From an uncultured Clostridia bacterium (GTDB taxonomy: Bacteria; Bacillota; Clostridia; Christensenellales; Borkfalkiaceae), in the NCBI GenBank assembly GCA_944328665.1, contig CALVHS010000055.1, positions 1 through 60,344 of the forward strand: a DNA stretch of 60,344 nucleotides, in the 5' to 3' direction. This document shows, piece after piece, positions 32,277 to 40,657 of this stretch (position 1 is its first letter; each line of letters begins with the position of its first letter). The position numbers were made by a program, and so were the translations under genes. The notes under the pieces are model-generated. The model was not told the origin of the DNA. It searched no databases and was given only the letters and a program-made list of their open reading frames with translations.

Positions 32277-33896
32277 TCAGGTATATATGTCCGGAAGGTC
32301 ATTCAAAAACAGCACGGCGTCTCCGGGCAAAAGCCGCTTCGCCAAGACTTTTTCCGCTTCGCGAAGGTCGGGCACGAGCAACAGTTTCTCTTCGGCGCCC
32401 CCCGCGGCGAGATAGCCGCGCTTGACGGCAAGGACGAGTGTCGCCCCCACCAAAACGACGAGGTCGAGCCCCGCCAGCTTTTCGCCAAGGGCAAAATTTT
32501 CCTTCTCTTCCAAAATACCGAGTTCGACGATGCCCGGCGTGACGGCGACTTTCCTGCCGGAAAAGGCGCGCAGCACGCGCACCGCTTCCGCCGCGCCCGC
32601 CGCATTGGCGTTATATGCGTCGTCCAGGATCGTGACGCCGTTCGCACGGAAGGGCTGCAGCCTATGCGGAACATAGTCGAGTTTTTCGATCCCCTCGGCG
32701 ATCTGCTCCTTTGTCAGCCCCAGTTTATATGCGATCGCCGCCGCCAACGCGATGTTGCGCGCATTGTGCGCGCCCAGCAGCTTGGTGTGCACTTTGATCT
32801 CCGTGACGCCCAGCGCCAACGTAAAATCGGTGCCGTTTTCGCTTACGGCGATCTTGTGCGCGCCGCATTCCCCGTGTTCGCCCACGAGCACCCTGTTCAA
32901 TTTTCCGGGAGGCGGCGGCAGCTTTTCCGTATTTTCATCGACGGCGATGAAGGCATAGCCGCCCTCCTTTGTCCCCGCCAGGATCTCTCCTTTGGCGGCA
33001 ATGACCTTTTCGAGGGAGCCGAACGTCTCGACATGCTGCGGGCAGATGCCCGTGACCGCGCAGTGGTCTGGCGCGACCAGGCCGCAAAGTTCGGCGATGT
33101 CCCCCGTATGGCGGGCGCCCATCTCGGCGATCAGCACGTCATAGGCGTCGAGGTCGGTATGCTCGATCGCCTTGGCGATGCCGAGGGGGGTATTGTACGA
33201 TTCGGGCGTGGCGAATACCTTGTATTTCTGCGAAAGGAGCGCCGCGGCAAATCTTTTCACGCTCGTCTTGCCGAAGCTGCCCGTGATGCCGATCTTGACA
33301 CATTCGGCAGCGTGCAGCTTTTCGCGCGCCTTGGCGATGAAGGCGCGGTTCTTCTTTTCCGAACGGGGGGCGTCGATCGCGTTGGCGAGGCGGAGAAATT
33401 CGGGCAGCAGAACGGGCAGCACCGCAAGGGGCAGATAGCGCAGGTGAGCCAGAAGTTCGATCTCCGCAGCATAAGAGACGGCATTGACGGCGAGCGTGAG
33501 GATCGCCGCCGCCGCGAAAATGACGGTACATTCCAACGCATATATGCGCTCGGCGCGCTTTGTGGTCGATAGCGGCACCTTAAGCGCCCTTTTGCACGCA
33601 CGGCTGTAGACGGCGGCAAAGACGGGGAAAGGCAGCAGCGCGATATACGCCGCCCATCTGCCCGCAAAAGAAAACAGGACGGCGAGCACGGCCGAAGAGA
33701 GCGCCACGAGAAAGGCGAACAGGATATAGCGGGAACGCGCCATATTCCCCTTCCTCTTCACCCACGCGGCAAAGCGGCCGCCGTCATAACCTGACTGCTG
33801 CAAGACGCCCAGCATCTGAAAGGAACAGAGGGGCAAAAGCAGGGCAAGCCCGACAGATATGAGCACATATTCCGTGACGTTGGCAAGTGTAAACAT
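32277..33896 (-). CDS. murF: MurF-type Mur ligase with N-terminal membrane domain
   Basis: 539 residues. Residues 1-165 hold about five hydrophobic helices (near 8-28, 55-75, 82-98, 122-143, 150-167), followed by a complete Mur ligase: ATP loop GITGSFGKTSVK near 208, the MGARHTGDI substrate loop, HNARNIALA and DDAYNANAAG in the C-terminal domain, as in MurF (UDP-MurNAc-tripeptide:D-Ala-D-Ala ligase). Ordinary MurF is soluble and about 450 residues, so the membrane part is an N-terminal fusion. Located 28 nt after a hydrolase gene and before ddl. Confidence 0.88.
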   Translation of the reverse strand: MFTLANVTEYVLISVGLALLLPLCSFQMLGVLQQSGYDGGRFAAWVKRKGNMARSRYILFAFLVALSSAVLAVLFSFAGRWAAYIALLPFPVFAAVYSRACKRALKVPLSTTKRAERIYALECTVIFAAAAILTLAVNAVSYAAEIELLAHLRYLPLAVLPVLLPEFLRLANAIDAPRSEKKNRAFIAKAREKLHAAECVKIGITGSFGKTSVKRFAAALLSQKYKVFATPESYNTPLGIAKAIEHTDLDAYDVLIAEMGARHTGDIAELCGLVAPDHCAVTGICPQHVETFGSLEKVIAAKGEILAGTKEGGYAFIAVDENTEKLPPPPGKLNRVLVGEHGECGAHKIAVSENGTDFTLALGVTEIKVHTKLLGAHNARNIALAAAIAYKLGLTKEQIAEGIEKLDYVPHRLQPFRANGVTILDDAYNANAAGAAEAVRVLRAFSGRKVAVTPGIVELGILEEKENFALGEKLAGLDLVVLVGATLVLAVKRGYLAAGGAEEKLLLVPDLREAEKVLAKRLLPGDAVLFLNDLPDIYT

Positions 33897-33924
33897 ATGT
33901 CACCCTATCCTTCACAGGGAAAAA

Positions 33925-34644
33925 TTATCGGAAAAACTCCCGCGCGATCGCATTGAAGCGCGCCGGGTCTTCCGCAAAGCAGAAATGCCCGCATCCGGGC
34001 ATGACGGCAAGCGCGCCGTCCGCCGTTTCCGCCGCCAGGCGCTTTGCCATATACAGCGGCGTTTGGCGGTCTCTTTCTCCGCATACATACAGCACGGGCA
34101 CGCGGATCCGCCCGAGGCAGGGGGAAAGATCTTCGTTGACGATCTTTTTGTAGCTCTCGCGCATGACGGGCGGAAGGATGCGGTATTCGGCAGAGCCGAA
34201 CCGCGCCTCCGCAAAGCGCGGGGCAAATTTTTTGACGATGCGGTAAGCGCGCACCTTTGCATGATAGCCGAACCCGCGCCGCGGGGGGATGCCTGCGCAG
34301 CCCGCAAGCAGCGCCTTGGAAAAGGGCGCTCCCCCGCCGCCGAGCAGCTTGAGCGCCACCCTGCCGCCGAAAGAGTGAGCGATGAGCCGCGCCCCCTCCC
34401 CTATGCCGAGCGCCCGCAGCAAGCGGGCGGCAAATGCCGCATAGTCGCCGACCGACCATGCTTCCGTCAGCGGAGCGCTCCCGCCGAAGCCGACAAAGTC
34501 GAAGGCGGTCACGCGGTAAAACCTTGCAAAATAATTTATCTGGGAAGTAAAACATTCCTTGGACGCGAGGTAACCGTGGAAGAACACGAGGTCTTCCCCC
34601 CGCCCCGCGCGCAGGACGGATATCTCTTTCCCTTCAAACAGAAT
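33925..34644 (-). CDS. Alpha/beta hydrolase with a probable non-ATG start
   Basis: About 239 residues. LVFFHGYLAS carries the oxyanion HG, AHSFGG (about residue 103) the nucleophilic Ser, RVPVLYVCGERD the Asp strand and PGCGHF the catalytic His; so a complete triad of a small alpha/beta hydrolase of the MhpC/YbfF type. No ATG or GTG fits the reading frame upstream of these motifs. GGGAGG (34652-34657) lies 7 nt before an ATT at 34644 and 10 nt before CTG at 34641, so a rare start codon is proposed. Follows rimI by about 23 nt. Substrate unknown. Confidence 0.8.
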   Translation of the reverse strand: MLFEGKEISVLRAGRGEDLVFFHGYLASKECFTSQINYFARFYRVTAFDFVGFGGSAPLTEAWSVGDYAAFAARLLRALGIGEGARLIAHSFGGRVALKLLGGGGAPFSKALLAGCAGIPPRRGFGYHAKVRAYRIVKKFAPRFAEARFGSAEYRILPPVMRESYKKIVNEDLSPCLGRIRVPVLYVCGERDRQTPLYMAKRLAAETADGALAVMPGCGHFCFAEDPARFNAIAREFFR

Positions 34645-34667
34645 AATGCCGCCTCCCGGCAGAGCCG

Positions 34668-35099
34668 TTATAACTTTTTTTCCATGACGAGCGCGTCCTC
34701 GCCGTCGCCGTAATAGCGGGGGCGGGCATACCTGCCGACATACCCCGCCCGCAGATACAGCATCATCGCCGCCGCGTTGGAAACGCGCACTTCGAGAAAC
34801 ATCCTCCGCGCGCCCGCGGCGCGCGCTTCCCCTTCGAGGCGGCGCAAAAGCTCCGCCGCGATGCCCCGCCGCCGAAAGCCCGCGTCCACGGCGATATTGG
34901 CGAGATCCGCCTCTTCCCCCGCCGTCACGCAAAAGCCATAGCCGACGATCCTGCCCCCTTCCTCCGCCGCCAGCGTCGCCGCGCGGTCGTTGATGAAGGT
35001 ATCCGCAAGCATCTGAAAGCTCCACGGGTCGGAAAAGCACTGCTTTTCCAGTTCGGCGACGGCAAAGATGTCTCCGTACGCCCACTTGCGGTAAGTCAT
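34668..35099 (-). CDS. rimI: RimI-like GNAT acetyltransferase
   Basis: 143 residues of the GNAT fold. The N-terminal DPWSFQ is typical for RimI, and the acetyl-CoA phosphate loop is GFRRRGIA, followed by EVRVSNAAAMMLYLRAGY, the conserved beta5-alpha4 region. RimI acetylates the N-terminal alanine of ribosomal protein S18 in proteobacteria; in Bacillota it usually follows tsaB as here, with broader or unknown targets. ATG overlaps the tsaB stop (ATGA). Confidence 0.92.
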   Translation of the reverse strand: MTYRKWAYGDIFAVAELEKQCFSDPWSFQMLADTFINDRAATLAAEEGGRIVGYGFCVTAGEEADLANIAVDAGFRRRGIAAELLRRLEGEARAAGARRMFLEVRVSNAAAMMLYLRAGYVGRYARPRYYGDGEDALVMEKKL

Positions 35100-35704
35100 G
35101 CCCTTTCCCCCTCGCGCGCTTCTTCCGCCTGACTTTTTTTGAGATAAAACGCGGAGAGCGCGCCAAAACGCGTCCCCCGCGCCGCGATCGCCGCCAAAAG
35201 CCCCGCCGCGGGATCCGCCTTGACGAAGGGCACGGGCAGCGGAAAATAGGAACAGACGGCATCCTTCTCCGCCAGACGGGCAAGCGCCTCGCCGTCTATG
35301 CAGCGCGCCTCGCCCGAAGGGCGCTTATCTTCACCGAAGGGGCATACATAATAAAAGCCCCTGCCCGCGGGCACCGCCGCCAGCAGCCTGCCTTCTGCAT
35401 TATATGCAAGGGTGCAAAAAGATGTTATGCCCATCGCAGGTTTGCCCAACGCCGAACAAAACCCCTTTGCCGCGGAAATGCCGATCCGTATCCCCGTGAA
35501 CGAGCCGGGGCCGATGACGGCGGCAAAAAAGTCGCACTCCGCGGGAGAGAGCCCCGCCTTGCCGAGCGTCTCCTCGACGGCGCCCATCAGCCGCACCGAA
35601 TGCTGCATGCCGCACTGCGGCTCGAAGAGCACTTCCGCCCGCCCTTCCTTGGAAGCGATGACGGTAAGATATTCGTTGGATGTGTCGACGGCAAGAAAAT
35701 TCAT
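35096..35704 (-). CDS. tsaB: tRNA threonylcarbamoyladenosine protein TsaB
   Basis: 202 residues of the ASKHA fold. VDTSNEY at the start and IGPGSFTGIRIG near residue 70 are the TsaB signatures. TsaB dimerises with TsaD and with TsaE activates threonylcarbamoyl transfer onto A37 of ANN-decoding tRNAs. tsaD is not in the window. Starts inside the tsaE stop codon (ATGA) and ends overlapping rimI, the conserved tsaE-tsaB-rimI order. Confidence 0.94.
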   Translation of the reverse strand: MNFLAVDTSNEYLTVIASKEGRAEVLFEPQCGMQHSVRLMGAVEETLGKAGLSPAECDFFAAVIGPGSFTGIRIGISAAKGFCSALGKPAMGITSFCTLAYNAEGRLLAAVPAGRGFYYVCPFGEDKRPSGEARCIDGEALARLAEKDAVCSYFPLPVPFVKADPAAGLLAAIAARGTRFGALSAFYLKKSQAEEAREGERA

Positions 35705-36093
35705 GGCAAGATCTCCCTCTCTTCCGCACCGCGCACGGCGATCGTCACCCGCTTGCAATGTGCCGGCAGAACGTCGGCGATGTTTTCTGCCCACTCGATG
35801 ACGCAGATGCCGCCCGCATAAAAATAGTCGGTCAGCCCCAAAGCCTCCGCCTGCGCGCCGCTTTTCAGGCGATAGCAGTCGTAATGATACAAGACGCCGC
35901 CGTAATCGTTCATATAGGCGTACGTAGGGCTGGTGATCTCCTCCTCGATACCGAGGCCCTTGGCGAGCCCCTTGACGAACACCGTTTTGCCTGCGCCCAT
36001 TTCCCCTTCCAAAAGGAGAACGTCGCCGGGGACGAGCGTCCCCGCAAACCGTTCGGCATATTCCATCGTTTCCCGTTCGCTCTTCGAGATCAT
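35701..36093 (-). CDS. tsaE: tRNA threonylcarbamoyladenosine ATPase TsaE
   Basis: 130 residues with P-loop EGEMGAGKTVF (about 30-40) and downstream SPTY and the YHYDCYRL segment typical of TsaE. The ATPase cycle drives the TsaBDE complex for t6A synthesis. Start chosen is the ATG preceded by GAGG at 9 nt; upstream ATGs at 36108 and 36132 fall in a promoter-proximal palindrome. Head of the tsaE-tsaB-rimI-hydrolase-murF-ddl operon. Confidence 0.93.
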   Translation of the reverse strand: MISKSERETMEYAERFAGTLVPGDVLLLEGEMGAGKTVFVKGLAKGLGIEEEITSPTYAYMNDYGGVLYHYDCYRLKSGAQAEALGLTDYFYAGGICVIEWAENIADVLPAHCKRVTIAVRGAEEREILP

Positions 36094-36106
36094 ACCCTTT
36101 TTCCTC

Positions 36107-36170
36107 ATTATAATAAGAGAGGCGCTTTCCACGCCTCTCTTATTATAATATAACCGCGCGCATTTTGCAA
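36107..36170 (-). promoter_or_regulatory. tsaE promoter with a 17-bp palindrome
   Basis: TTGCAA (36165-36170), 17 nt and TATAAT (36142-36147) on the minus strand. A perfect 17-bp inverted repeat, ATTATAATAAGAGAGGC with its complement (36107-36123/36133-36149), 9-nt loop, spans the -10 and the start site. Because only one arm would be fully transcribed from this promoter, the palindrome could be an operator; it could also act as a terminator for ribU upstream. Confidence 0.6.
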
Positions 36171-36800
36171 TTAAAACTTATCCAAAAGGCGGGAAATTCT
36201 CTTATACAGCAAAACGGTGACGAGAGCGACGGCGACCCCCTTGATCAGGTTGAACAAAAGCACATACCACCACAAGGACGCGAACATCGACGCGGCGCTC
36301 TCCCCCATGAACAGCGGAAAGTTGATAAAGCGGTTGGAGAGCATGGACACGCCCACCTGCAAGACGACGCCCACGGCGAGCGTCCAGATGACGGTGGGCA
36401 GCCCCTTTTTATAGCGGTACACGAGGGTGGGCACAAGCACGAAGCAGAAGGTGATGACGAAATTGGCGATCTCTCCGATACCGCCCGTGGACGACTTGAA
36501 AAGGCACAGGCACTCTTTGACGAAACTGATGATGACGGCAGCCGCCGGCCCGTACATGAACCCGCCGAGAAGCACAAAGACGTTGGCAAAGTCCAGCTTT
36601 AAAAAATCTGCCGCGGGAAAGATCGGGAACTCCAAAAAAGTGACCGCAAAAGCGAGCGCGGACAAAACGGCGAGTTTTGCGATGCCCGACGCGGAAAAGA
36701 GCCTGCGCTTGCGCGGCGCGCCCTGCACGCCCTTCTGCCCGTCGGGCAGGCTGCCGCCTGCATTCTCCCGTTCCTTGCGGGAAACAGCTTCTTCCTTCAT
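36171..36800 (-). CDS. ribU: Riboflavin ECF transporter S component RibU
   Basis: 209 residues, six transmembrane helices after a ~35-residue cytosolic polar leader. The FPIFPAADFLKLDFANVF block near residues 55-75 and GGFMYGPAAAVIISFVKE, with the KxxLxxL-like polar residues in helices, are typical for RibU, the riboflavin-binding subunit used with EcfAA'T. The FMN riboswitch directly upstream supports riboflavin as the substrate. Start set by GAGGTG 7 nt before the ATG; an in-frame ATG 10 codons earlier overlaps that site. Confidence 0.92.
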   Translation of the reverse strand: MKEEAVSRKERENAGGSLPDGQKGVQGAPRKRRLFSASGIAKLAVLSALAFAVTFLEFPIFPAADFLKLDFANVFVLLGGFMYGPAAAVIISFVKECLCLFKSSTGGIGEIANFVITFCFVLVPTLVYRYKKGLPTVIWTLAVGVVLQVGVSMLSNRFINFPLFMGESAASMFASLWWYVLLFNLIKGVAVALVTVLLYKRISRLLDKF

Positions 36801-36842
36801 GATACAACACCTCGAAAAAATATTTTCCAAGGGGATAAAGAA

Positions 36843-36866
36843 TAGCCCCGTTCAGAGAACGGGGCG
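36843..36866 (-). terminator. Hairpin of the FMN riboswitch expression platform
   Basis: GCCCCGTTC / GAACGGGGC (36845-36865) with a 3-nt loop lies between aptamer and ribU. On the minus strand it is followed by TATTCTTTA, so U-rich but imperfect. A second stem CCGCGC/GCGCGG (about 36882-36902) precedes it and may be the alternative fold. Confidence 0.6.
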
Positions 36867-36918
36867 GTTTTTTGAAATTTTCCGCGCGCAAAAAAGAGCG
36901 CGGTCAAAGTTCCAAAAA

Positions 36919-37032
36919 CATTCTTTTCTCTTCCGGACTATACCGTCGGTACGGGAATTTCACCCGTTCGGAGGCCGAAGCCTTTCGCAGACTATACTGC
37001 CGGTGGGGAATTGCGCCCCGCCCCAAAGAATC
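36919..37032 (-). promoter_or_regulatory. FMN riboswitch (RFN element)
   Basis: On the minus strand the element contains the conserved RFN blocks in order: GGGGCGGGGC, ACCGGCAGTATAGTC, GGGTGAAATTCCCG, ACCGACGGTATAGTCCGG and ends GAAGAGAAAAGAATG. These pair into the six-stem aptamer. High FMN would switch off ribU. It begins about 10 nt after the predicted transcription start. Confidence 0.95.
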
Positions 37033-37048
37033 GCTTGAAATTATATTT

Positions 37049-37077
37049 ATTATAGTACGCGGGAAGGGAAAAGTCAA
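37049..37077 (-). promoter_or_regulatory. Promoter of the FMN riboswitch-ribU transcript
   Basis: TTGACT (37072-37077), 17 nt, TATAAT (37049-37054) on the minus strand. The upstream 37082-37186 stretch holds a GCCCGC/GCGGGC hairpin without T's. Confidence 0.8.
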
Positions 37078-37186
37078 ATAAATTTATGCCTTCTCCGCCC
37101 CCTTACCGGGAAAATTCTGTGCGCCGCAGGCAGCAGACCGCTTTCAAGGCGAGAGAGGCGGCAAACGCGAGCATGCCCGCCGCGGC

Positions 37187-37714
37187 CTATGCGGGCGGCA
37201 GAAGCTCCTCTTTCCCGCCGACACCGCCTTTCAGGCGGCTTAACGCAACGCCTTTTACGACGGCGGAAGAGACGGCGCAGGCGATAAACACGCCCGTTTC
37301 GGCGGCGAGCATGACCGCGAGCGCCGCCGGGAGCAGGATGGGCAGGAGCACCGCCGCTCCGACGGAAAACACGGACGCCGATACGATCGGGCATACGAGA
37401 TACCTTTTGACCGCCTTCCTTTCCGGGGCGCGCTTTGCCATGACGATCGAACGCGCTCCGACAAACGCGGAAAACCCCGCCGCGATCAACAATAAAAAGA
37501 AAAATATAAATAAGATGACATAAATGACCAGCAACGCGAAGGTGATCCCGATCGCTTCCCCGATGCTGTCTGCCGTGATGCTGCCCTGCCCCGCCGTAAG
37601 GTACACGAGCGCCGCGGCGATAAACGCGACGCACGAACATGCGAGGGCGATATCCAGCCAGCCCCCCGCGGCGATCAAACGGCGCAGAGATCTTTCCCTG
37701 TCGGTCGTGCCCAT
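37187..37714 (-). CDS. Unknown four-helix membrane protein
   Basis: 175 residues with hydrophobic segments at about 18-40, 55-82, 112-130 and 131-152, separated by a basic cytosolic stretch (MAKRAPERKAVKRY) that predicts N-in, C-in topology. No recognised family. Preceded by GGGGGAAG and located about 70 nt after the DUF2188 gene on the same strand, likely the end of a glyA-DUF2188-membrane protein unit. Function unknown. Confidence 0.65.
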   Translation of the reverse strand: MGTTDRERSLRRLIAAGGWLDIALACSCVAFIAAALVYLTAGQGSITADSIGEAIGITFALLVIYVILFIFFFLLLIAAGFSAFVGARSIVMAKRAPERKAVKRYLVCPIVSASVFSVGAAVLLPILLPAALAVMLAAETGVFIACAVSSAVVKGVALSRLKGGVGGKEELLPPA

Positions 37715-37783
37715 AACGCTTCCCCCTTTTTTGCCTTGCGCATAACGAAATCGCCTCCCCGCAGGTGCGGGGAGGACAAGATC

Positions 37784-38215
37784 TCAATATTTCTGCTTGC
37801 GGATGCTGCCGTCTTTTTTGTGGATGGTGATGCTGCCATCCTGATTGGCGGCGAGCTTTTTGGCATAGGCGATCGCCTCTTCCTGCGTGGAGAAGAGTTT
37901 GATGGCCTTTTCGCCCTTGGCGAATTTCACCTGCCATTTGCCGTCCGGGCGGCGCGCGACGTGATAATTGCGGGGCGCCGTTTTTGCCTTGCCCTCGGCA
38001 GCCCCCGCCTGCGGCGCGGGCTTTTCCTCTCGCTTTTCTTTGGCGGGCGCGGCTTTTTCCGCAACGGGCTGCGCCTTGACAGTCTCTGTTTGCGGTGCTT
38101 GTCCCTTCTTTTTTGCCTCCTTGGCGGCAAGTTTCGCCTGTTTGGCGGCAAGTTTTTCCTGCTTCTTTTTGGCTTTGGCTTCTTCCTTTGCCTTCTTCTT
38201 TTCTTCCTTGGTCAT
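37784..38215 (-). CDS. DUF2188-domain protein with Lys/Ala-rich N-terminal tail
   Basis: 143 residues in two parts. Residues 1-80 are almost entirely Lys, Ala, Glu and Gln (for example EKKKAKEEAKAKKKQ), predicted as a charged helix or coiled coil, followed by a Pro/Ala linker; residues 84-143 form a DUF2188 domain (YHVARRPDGKWQVK ... STQEEAIAYAKKLA). The basic tail resembles histone-like or RNA-binding tails; a nucleic-acid role is inference only. Located 11 nt after glyA. Confidence 0.8.
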   Translation of the reverse strand: MTKEEKKKAKEEAKAKKKQEKLAAKQAKLAAKEAKKKGQAPQTETVKAQPVAEKAAPAKEKREEKPAPQAGAAEGKAKTAPRNYHVARRPDGKWQVKFAKGEKAIKLFSTQEEAIAYAKKLAANQDGSITIHKKDGSIRKQKY

Positions 38216-38226
38216 ATGTTCCCCCT

Positions 38227-39477
38227 TTATCGTACGTCCTCCGCATACAGAGGATATTTTTCGCACAGCCTTTTCACTTCCGCGCGGACATGGCCGAACG
38301 CGTCCTCTTTCTTTTCGATGATCTCGGCGATCAAGCGGGCGACGAGGCGTGCGTCCTCTTCGACGAAGCCGCGGGTGGTAATGCTCGGCGTGCCGAGCCG
38401 GATGCCGCTGGTGACGAAGGGACTGGTCGTCTCGAACGGGATGGTGTTCTTATTGGCGGTGATGTTCACTTCGTCGAGCATCTTTTCCAGCTCTTTGCCC
38501 GTCATGTTTTTATCGCGCAGATCGACGAGCATGAGGTGGTTGTCCGTGCCGCCCGAAACGAGGCGCACGCCGCATTTTGTGAACTCGTCCGCCATTGCCG
38601 CGGCGTTTTTGACCACCTGCTTTTGGTATTCTTTGAACGCGGGAGAGAGCGCTTCTTTGAAGGCGACCGCCTTGCCCGCGATGACGTGCATGAGCGGGCC
38701 GCCCTGCATGCCGGGGAACACCGCCTTGTCGATCGCCTTTGCGTACTGTTCCTTGCACATGATGACGCCGCCGCGGGGGCCGCGCAGCGTCTTATGCGTG
38801 GTCGTCGTCACGATATCCGCATACGGCACGGGGGACGGGTGCAGCCCCGCCGCCACCAGGCCCGCAATGTGGGCGATATCCACCATGAGATAGGCGCCTG
38901 CCTTGTCCGCGATCTCGCGCAGGCGGGCAAAATCGATGATGCGCGGATAGGCGGAGGCGCCCGCCACGATCATTTTGGGCTTGTTTTCGAGGGCGAGTTT
39001 TTCGAGGGCGCCGTAATCGATGCGCTCGTCCGCCTCGGATACGCCGTAGGGAACGATCTTGAAATACTTGCCCGAAATATTGACGGGCGAACCGTGCGTG
39101 AGGTGCCCGCCGTGGGAGAGGTTCATGCCGAGGATGGTATCGCCCGGGGTGAGCAGCGCAAAGTACACGGCGGTATTCGCCTGTGCGCCGCTGTGCGGCT
39201 GCACGTTGGCATGGTCGCACCCGAACAGCTGCTTACAGCGTTCGATGGCGAGATTTTCCACGATATCCACATACTGGCATCCGCCGTAATAACGTTTGCC
39301 GGGCAGCCCTTCCGCATACTTGTTGGTGAGGTGCGAGCCGACCGCCGCCATCACGGCGGGAGAGACGAAGTTTTCGCTCGCGATCAGTTCAATGTTGTTC
39401 CTCTGGCGGTCGAGTTCGAGTTTCATCGCCTCGTATACTTCCGGGTCGGTACTTTTGATTGCGGTAAGATCGATCAT
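38227..39477 (-). CDS. glyA: Serine hydroxymethyltransferase
   Basis: 416 residues, normal length. N-terminal [35 protein letters not shown] (94-105) and the PLP Schiff-base Lys229 in [14 protein letters not shown] are all intact, as is the C-terminal region of folate binding. It interconverts serine and glycine with tetrahydrofolate, feeding one-carbon units and thymidylate synthesis. A good promoter lies just upstream, abutting the terminator of the preceding gene. Confidence 0.96.
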   Translation of the reverse strand: MIDLTAIKSTDPEVYEAMKLELDRQRNNIELIASENFVSPAVMAAVGSHLTNKYAEGLPGKRYYGGCQYVDIVENLAIERCKQLFGCDHANVQPHSGAQANTAVYFALLTPGDTILGMNLSHGGHLTHGSPVNISGKYFKIVPYGVSEADERIDYGALEKLALENKPKMIVAGASAYPRIIDFARLREIADKAGAYLMVDIAHIAGLVAAGLHPSPVPYADIVTTTTHKTLRGPRGGVIMCKEQYAKAIDKAVFPGMQGGPLMHVIAGKAVAFKEALSPAFKEYQKQVVKNAAAMADEFTKCGVRLVSGGTDNHLMLVDLRDKNMTGKELEKMLDEVNITANKNTIPFETTSPFVTSGIRLGTPSITTRGFVEEDARLVARLIAEIIEKKEDAFGHVRAEVKRLCEKYPLYAEDVR

Positions 39478-39511
39478 GATATTTCTCCGTTGTAAGGGAT
39501 TCTTCCCGTTT

Positions 39512-39580
39512 ATTATAGCGCAATTTTATGTTTTTTACAAGAAAATGAAGGCGGCCCGCAAGAAAAACTTGCGGGCCGCC
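39512..39580 (-). promoter_or_regulatory. Terminator of the 159-residue protein gene fused to the glyA promoter
   Basis: Hairpin GGCGGCCCGCAAG/CTTGCGGGCCGCC (39550-39562/39568-39580) ends the upstream gene; its U-rich tail runs straight into TTGTAA (39535-39540), 17 nt, TATAAT (39512-39517) for glyA. Confidence 0.7.
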
Positions 39581-39607
39581 CGTGATCTCTCTTTTCTTTT
39601 GACAGGA

Positions 39608-40087
39608 TCACGCCTCGCTGTCCTGTCCTTTCAGCTCCGTCAGCTTTTTGGCGGCGTCCTCCGCGTTTGCCGCCGCCTGCACGGACAGCGTGCGCCCGCC
39701 CATATGCAGCTCGAGCGATTCGTTGGACTGCAGCGCCACCGTGCCCGTATGGCTGAACCCGCTCTTATGCAGGCTGACTTCGCCCAGCTCGCTCACGGGC
39801 GCTTCGACATAGCCGTCGCCCGCGTAAACGTACAGCGTGCCGTCCTCGCAGTAAATGATCTCCTTCGGCGCCCTGTTGAGATGTGCCCCGTAAACAAACG
39901 TAAAGGCAACAAACACGGCAAACAGCACAGCCACGACCATGAATACGATCGCCGCGACCGTTGCGCTCCCCAATGTAAGCATCCAAATGCTCAGTCCAAA
40001 GATCACAGCCACCAACGCCGCCGTGATGCCGCCGCATATAAAATACGTCTTCGGACTGCGCCGCATCGCAATCACTTGCTTGTCCAT
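39608..40087 (-). CDS. Small membrane protein with PH-like cytosolic domain (paralogue 1)
   Basis: 159 residues: a basic N-terminus, two close hydrophobic helices (about 16-38 and 43-68), then a soluble domain of beta-strands with the pattern I-I-Y-C-E-D-G-T-L-Y-V-Y, resembling bacterial PH-like (YdbT/bPH2) domains. Its layout matches two neighbouring genes, and the shared elements are the two-helix hairpin, a strand ending in G-T/D-L/A-C/F and a C-terminal helix. AGGAGG precedes the ATG. Function unknown. Confidence 0.65.
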   Translation of the reverse strand: MDKQVIAMRRSPKTYFICGGITAALVAVIFGLSIWMLTLGSATVAAIVFMVVAVLFAVFVAFTFVYGAHLNRAPKEIIYCEDGTLYVYAGDGYVEAPVSELGEVSLHKSGFSHTGTVALQSNESLELHMGGRTLSVQAAANAEDAAKKLTELKGQDSEA

Positions 40088-40192
40088 ATGTATTCCTCCT
40101 GTTTATTTGTTGGCATTATTATAGCACATATCCGCAAAAAAGCAAACCGTTCGAAGGGGGAAATTATAAAAAATCCCCATAAAGTACGCCGT

Positions 40193-40657
40193 TCAACCGT
40201 CTTTTTTTTCGGTAAGCGCCCTGCATTCGGTCAATCTTTGCTTGACCTTCGCCAGATCGCCGGCATATTCGACATGCAGCGTCCGCCCGCCCTGCAAAAC
40301 GATGCACAGCTCGCCGTAATCGTACGTGTTCCTACCGTTGAACCTGGACACTTCTTTTACGGAAGAGATCTTCTGCGGGGAGATCTCCGTATACCCCTCT
40401 TTGGCGTGAATGCACAGCGTACCCCCGCGCAGGACGATAAGATGCTGCGGCAGTTTGCGGATGCGCAGCCCCTTCCGGAGGGAAAACCCGCCGAAAACGC
40501 CGAACGAGACGGCGACGACGATAAAAAACACCGTCATAAGGCCGCGCTGCATCAAGACCCCCAACAGCAGCACGGCGGCCGCCATAACGATGCACATAAC
40601 GGCGGAGACCAAATATAAGTTGCCGCCGTATTTATTGGCGATGACCTTTTCCTGCAT
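40193..40657 (-). CDS. Small membrane protein with PH-like cytosolic domain (paralogue 2)
   Basis: 154 residues with the same architecture as its neighbours: a short polar start, hydrophobic helices at about 13-35 and 42-60, then LIVLRGGTLCIHAKEGYTEIS and ISSVKEV strands and a C-terminal helix ending in charged residues. Overlaps the upstream paralogue's 3' end by 26 nt in a different frame, so the two are translationally linked. Start chosen at MQEKV with AGGAGG upstream. Confidence 0.65.
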   Translation of the reverse strand: MQEKVIANKYGGNLYLVSAVMCIVMAAAVLLLGVLMQRGLMTVFFIVVAVSFGVFGGFSLRKGLRIRKLPQHLIVLRGGTLCIHAKEGYTEISPQKISSVKEVSRFNGRNTYDYGELCIVLQGGRTLHVEYAGDLAKVKQRLTECRALTEKKDG

